Shown: in pieces, positions 12,861-13,698 of the stretch
Position numbering within the stretch: the stretch's first letter is position 1
Layout: each line of letters starts with the position of its first letter
Assembly (NCBI GenBank): GCA_017469605.1
Contig: JAFUGB010000330.1
Location: 1 to 13,698, forward strand
Direction: 5' to 3'
Length of the DNA stretch: 13,698 nt
Origin: Clostridia bacterium
Lineage (GTDB): Bacteria > Bacillota > Clostridia > Christensenellales > Aristaeellaceae
Notes under the pieces: model-generated
The model's input: the letters and a program-made list of their open reading frames with translations, nothing else
What the model was told of the DNA's origin: nothing
The model's database searches: none
Translations under genes and position numbers: made by a program

Positions 12861-13360
12861 TGCTTATCACCCACGTTCCGGATGAATTCGTCCACAAAGC
12901 CCTGGTGGTCTTTCGCGTTGATCTCGCGCTCCACCACCTTGCTGGCAATGCTCACCGCGATATCGGAGATTTCGCCGCGCACATCCTGCAGCATCTGCCG
13001 CTTTTCCTTGGCGATCTCCTCTTCGGCTTTCTGCTTGAGATGGCTGGCCTGGCTGGCGGCTTCGGCCACGATGGCGTCGCTGCGCTTCTGGGCGGTCTGC
13101 ACCGCAGAGCGAACCAAGCCGTCCGCCTCGGCGCGGGCGGACGCCATTTTGGACTCATACTCCTGCTTCATGCTGACCGCCGCGCTGCGGCTTTCATCGG
13201 CCTCGGCATAGATGCCTTCTACCTGCTTCTTGCGGGTTTCAAACATCCGCTGCACGGGCTTGAACAGCACCCGCTTGAGGATCAGAAACATAATCAGCAG
13301 ATTGGCAAAGGAGATGAGGATATCCCAGATATTGACAGAAATGATATCCAAAAACTGCAT
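12857..13360 (-). CDS. atpF: F-type ATP synthase b subunit (stator)
   Basis: The protein has 167 residues. A single N-terminal membrane helix (about 10-30, NIWDILISFANLLIMFLIL) is followed by KRVLFKPVQRMFETRKKQVEG and a long, charged, alanine-rich helix to the C-terminus. This is the usual dimeric b stalk that holds F1 still relative to the a subunit and contacts delta. The ATG at 13360 has AGAAAGG upstream in the 35-base gap after atpE. Its end overlaps atpH by four bases. Only one b-type gene is in the window, so the stalk is likely a homodimer. Nothing unusual in the sequence. Confidence 0.95.
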   Translation of the reverse strand: MQFLDIISVNIWDILISFANLLIMFLILKRVLFKPVQRMFETRKKQVEGIYAEADESRSAAVSMKQEYESKMASARAEADGLVRSAVQTAQKRSDAIVAEAASQASHLKQKAEEEIAKEKRQMLQDVRGEISDIAVSIASKVVEREINAKDHQGFVDEFIRNVGDKQ

Positions 13361-13395
13361 TGACGTTGCCTTTCTACAGGAAGGATGGGGAAGGC

Positions 13396-13695
13396 TTACA
13401 GCTTGCCCATGGACTGCAGCGCGGTCCGGAAGGCGTTGATGAACAGGTTGGGCGCCACGAAGATCAGCAGGATACCGATGACCAGGCCGTACAGACCGGT
13501 GGTTTCAGCAATGGCGCAGCCCATGATCATGGTGCTGGTGACAGCGCCCTTGGATTCGGGCTGGCGGCCGATGGCTTCGCAGGCTTTGGCAACGGCGTTG
13601 CCTTCACCGATACCAGGGCCGATACCGGCAATCAGGGCGAGACCGGCGCAGATGGCGCAGCCGGCGAGGATGATACCAATTGCGAGTTCGATCAT
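13396..13695 (-). CDS. atpE: F-type ATP synthase c subunit, two-carboxylate (probably Na+-binding) type
   Basis: The protein has 99 residues, slightly longer than the common 70-90, with two membrane helices (about 4-29 and 58-85) and the conserved RQPE loop (44-47). Helix one ends in GIGPGIGEG, with E31 where Na+ enzymes such as Ilyobacter have Q32. Helix two has AIAETTGLYG, with the essential carboxylate E64, followed by T65 and Y69 (equivalent to 65, 66 and 70). Two facing glutamates plus T and Y match the two-carboxylate Na+-binding ring known from Fusobacterium nucleatum. Ion preference is thus predicted as Na+, not shown. The protein assembles into the rotor ring turned by ion flow through subunit a. 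The ATG at 13695 is only three bases from the window edge, so its ribosome binding site and the expected atpB upstream cannot be seen. Confidence 0.95.
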   Translation of the reverse strand: MIELAIGIILAGCAICAGLALIAGIGPGIGEGNAVAKACEAIGRQPESKGAVTSTMIMGCAIAETTGLYGLVIGILLIFVAPNLFINAFRTALQSMGKL

Positions 13696-13698
13696 GAC

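Noticed and set aside
12261..13211. 316-codon + strand open frame opposite atpH and atpF
   Set aside because: Antisense shadow crossing two certain genes; composition and lack of motifs speak against coding.
1..13698. CRISPR arrays, tRNA or rRNA genes
   Set aside because: No regularly spaced direct repeats, cloverleaf-like sequence or rRNA-like conserved stretch was found on reading; only short dispersed repeats are present.

Overview
The window looks like chromosomal DNA from a moderately high-GC member of the Clostridia (Firmicutes), probably an uncultured gut lineage. The reasons are strong AGGAGG-type ribosome binding sites, a CarD-family regulator, a type IV pilus/type II secretion-like cluster containing a DUF4860 protein, a common clostridial serine-recombinase type, and an F-type ATP synthase operon in bacterial order. 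The assignment to Clostridia is an inference; no rRNA or other marker gene for species-level placement is present.

Layout. (1) 1-664: promoter-like sequence and a CarD/CdnL-like RNA polymerase-binding regulator on +. (2) 665-1310: a scar-like stretch with a long hairpin, a truncated serine recombinase and a strong terminator. (3) 1311-4725, + strand: a tightly packed pilus/secretion cluster. It holds a GspF cut off at its 5' end, a small pseudopilin-like protein, a DUF4860 protein, a prepilin-like protein, another single-pass membrane protein and a PilT-type ATPase. The cluster has lost its upstream part at the junction with the recombinase fragment. (4) 4726-7890: an accessory segment, lower in GC by eye, with a palindrome-rich intergenic region. 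On the minus strand it has a TetR regulator and a secreted, cysteine-rich GLUG-type repeat protein, each with a consensus sigma-70 promoter. A six-helix membrane protein of unknown function lies on +. (5) 8109-13695, minus strand: atpE-atpF-atpH-atpA-atpG-atpD-atpC, complete for these seven subunits and closed by a strong terminator at about 8052-8098. The atpB gene expected upstream lies outside the window.

How the parts work together. The atp genes encode the F1 sector (alpha, beta, gamma, delta, epsilon) and the b and c subunits of Fo. The c subunit carries two membrane carboxylates (E31 and E64) plus the T65/Y69 positions. This resembles the Na+-binding two-carboxylate rotor ring described in Fusobacterium nucleatum and suggests a sodium-coupled enzyme. 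The pilus cluster would form an inner-membrane platform with pseudopilins powered by a PilT-like ATPase, but it is probably impaired here because gspF lacks its first cytoplasmic domain. The TetR, the secreted protein and the membrane protein form an accessory island with several operator-like palindromes. Their functional link is only suggested by proximity.

The strongest leads are the two-carboxylate c subunit, the recombination (or assembly) scar into gspF, the compact DUF4860/PilT cluster, the structured palindromic element at 4798-4870, and the operator-like palindromes at 6767-6784 and 7077-7096. I see no CRISPR array, tRNA or rRNA.
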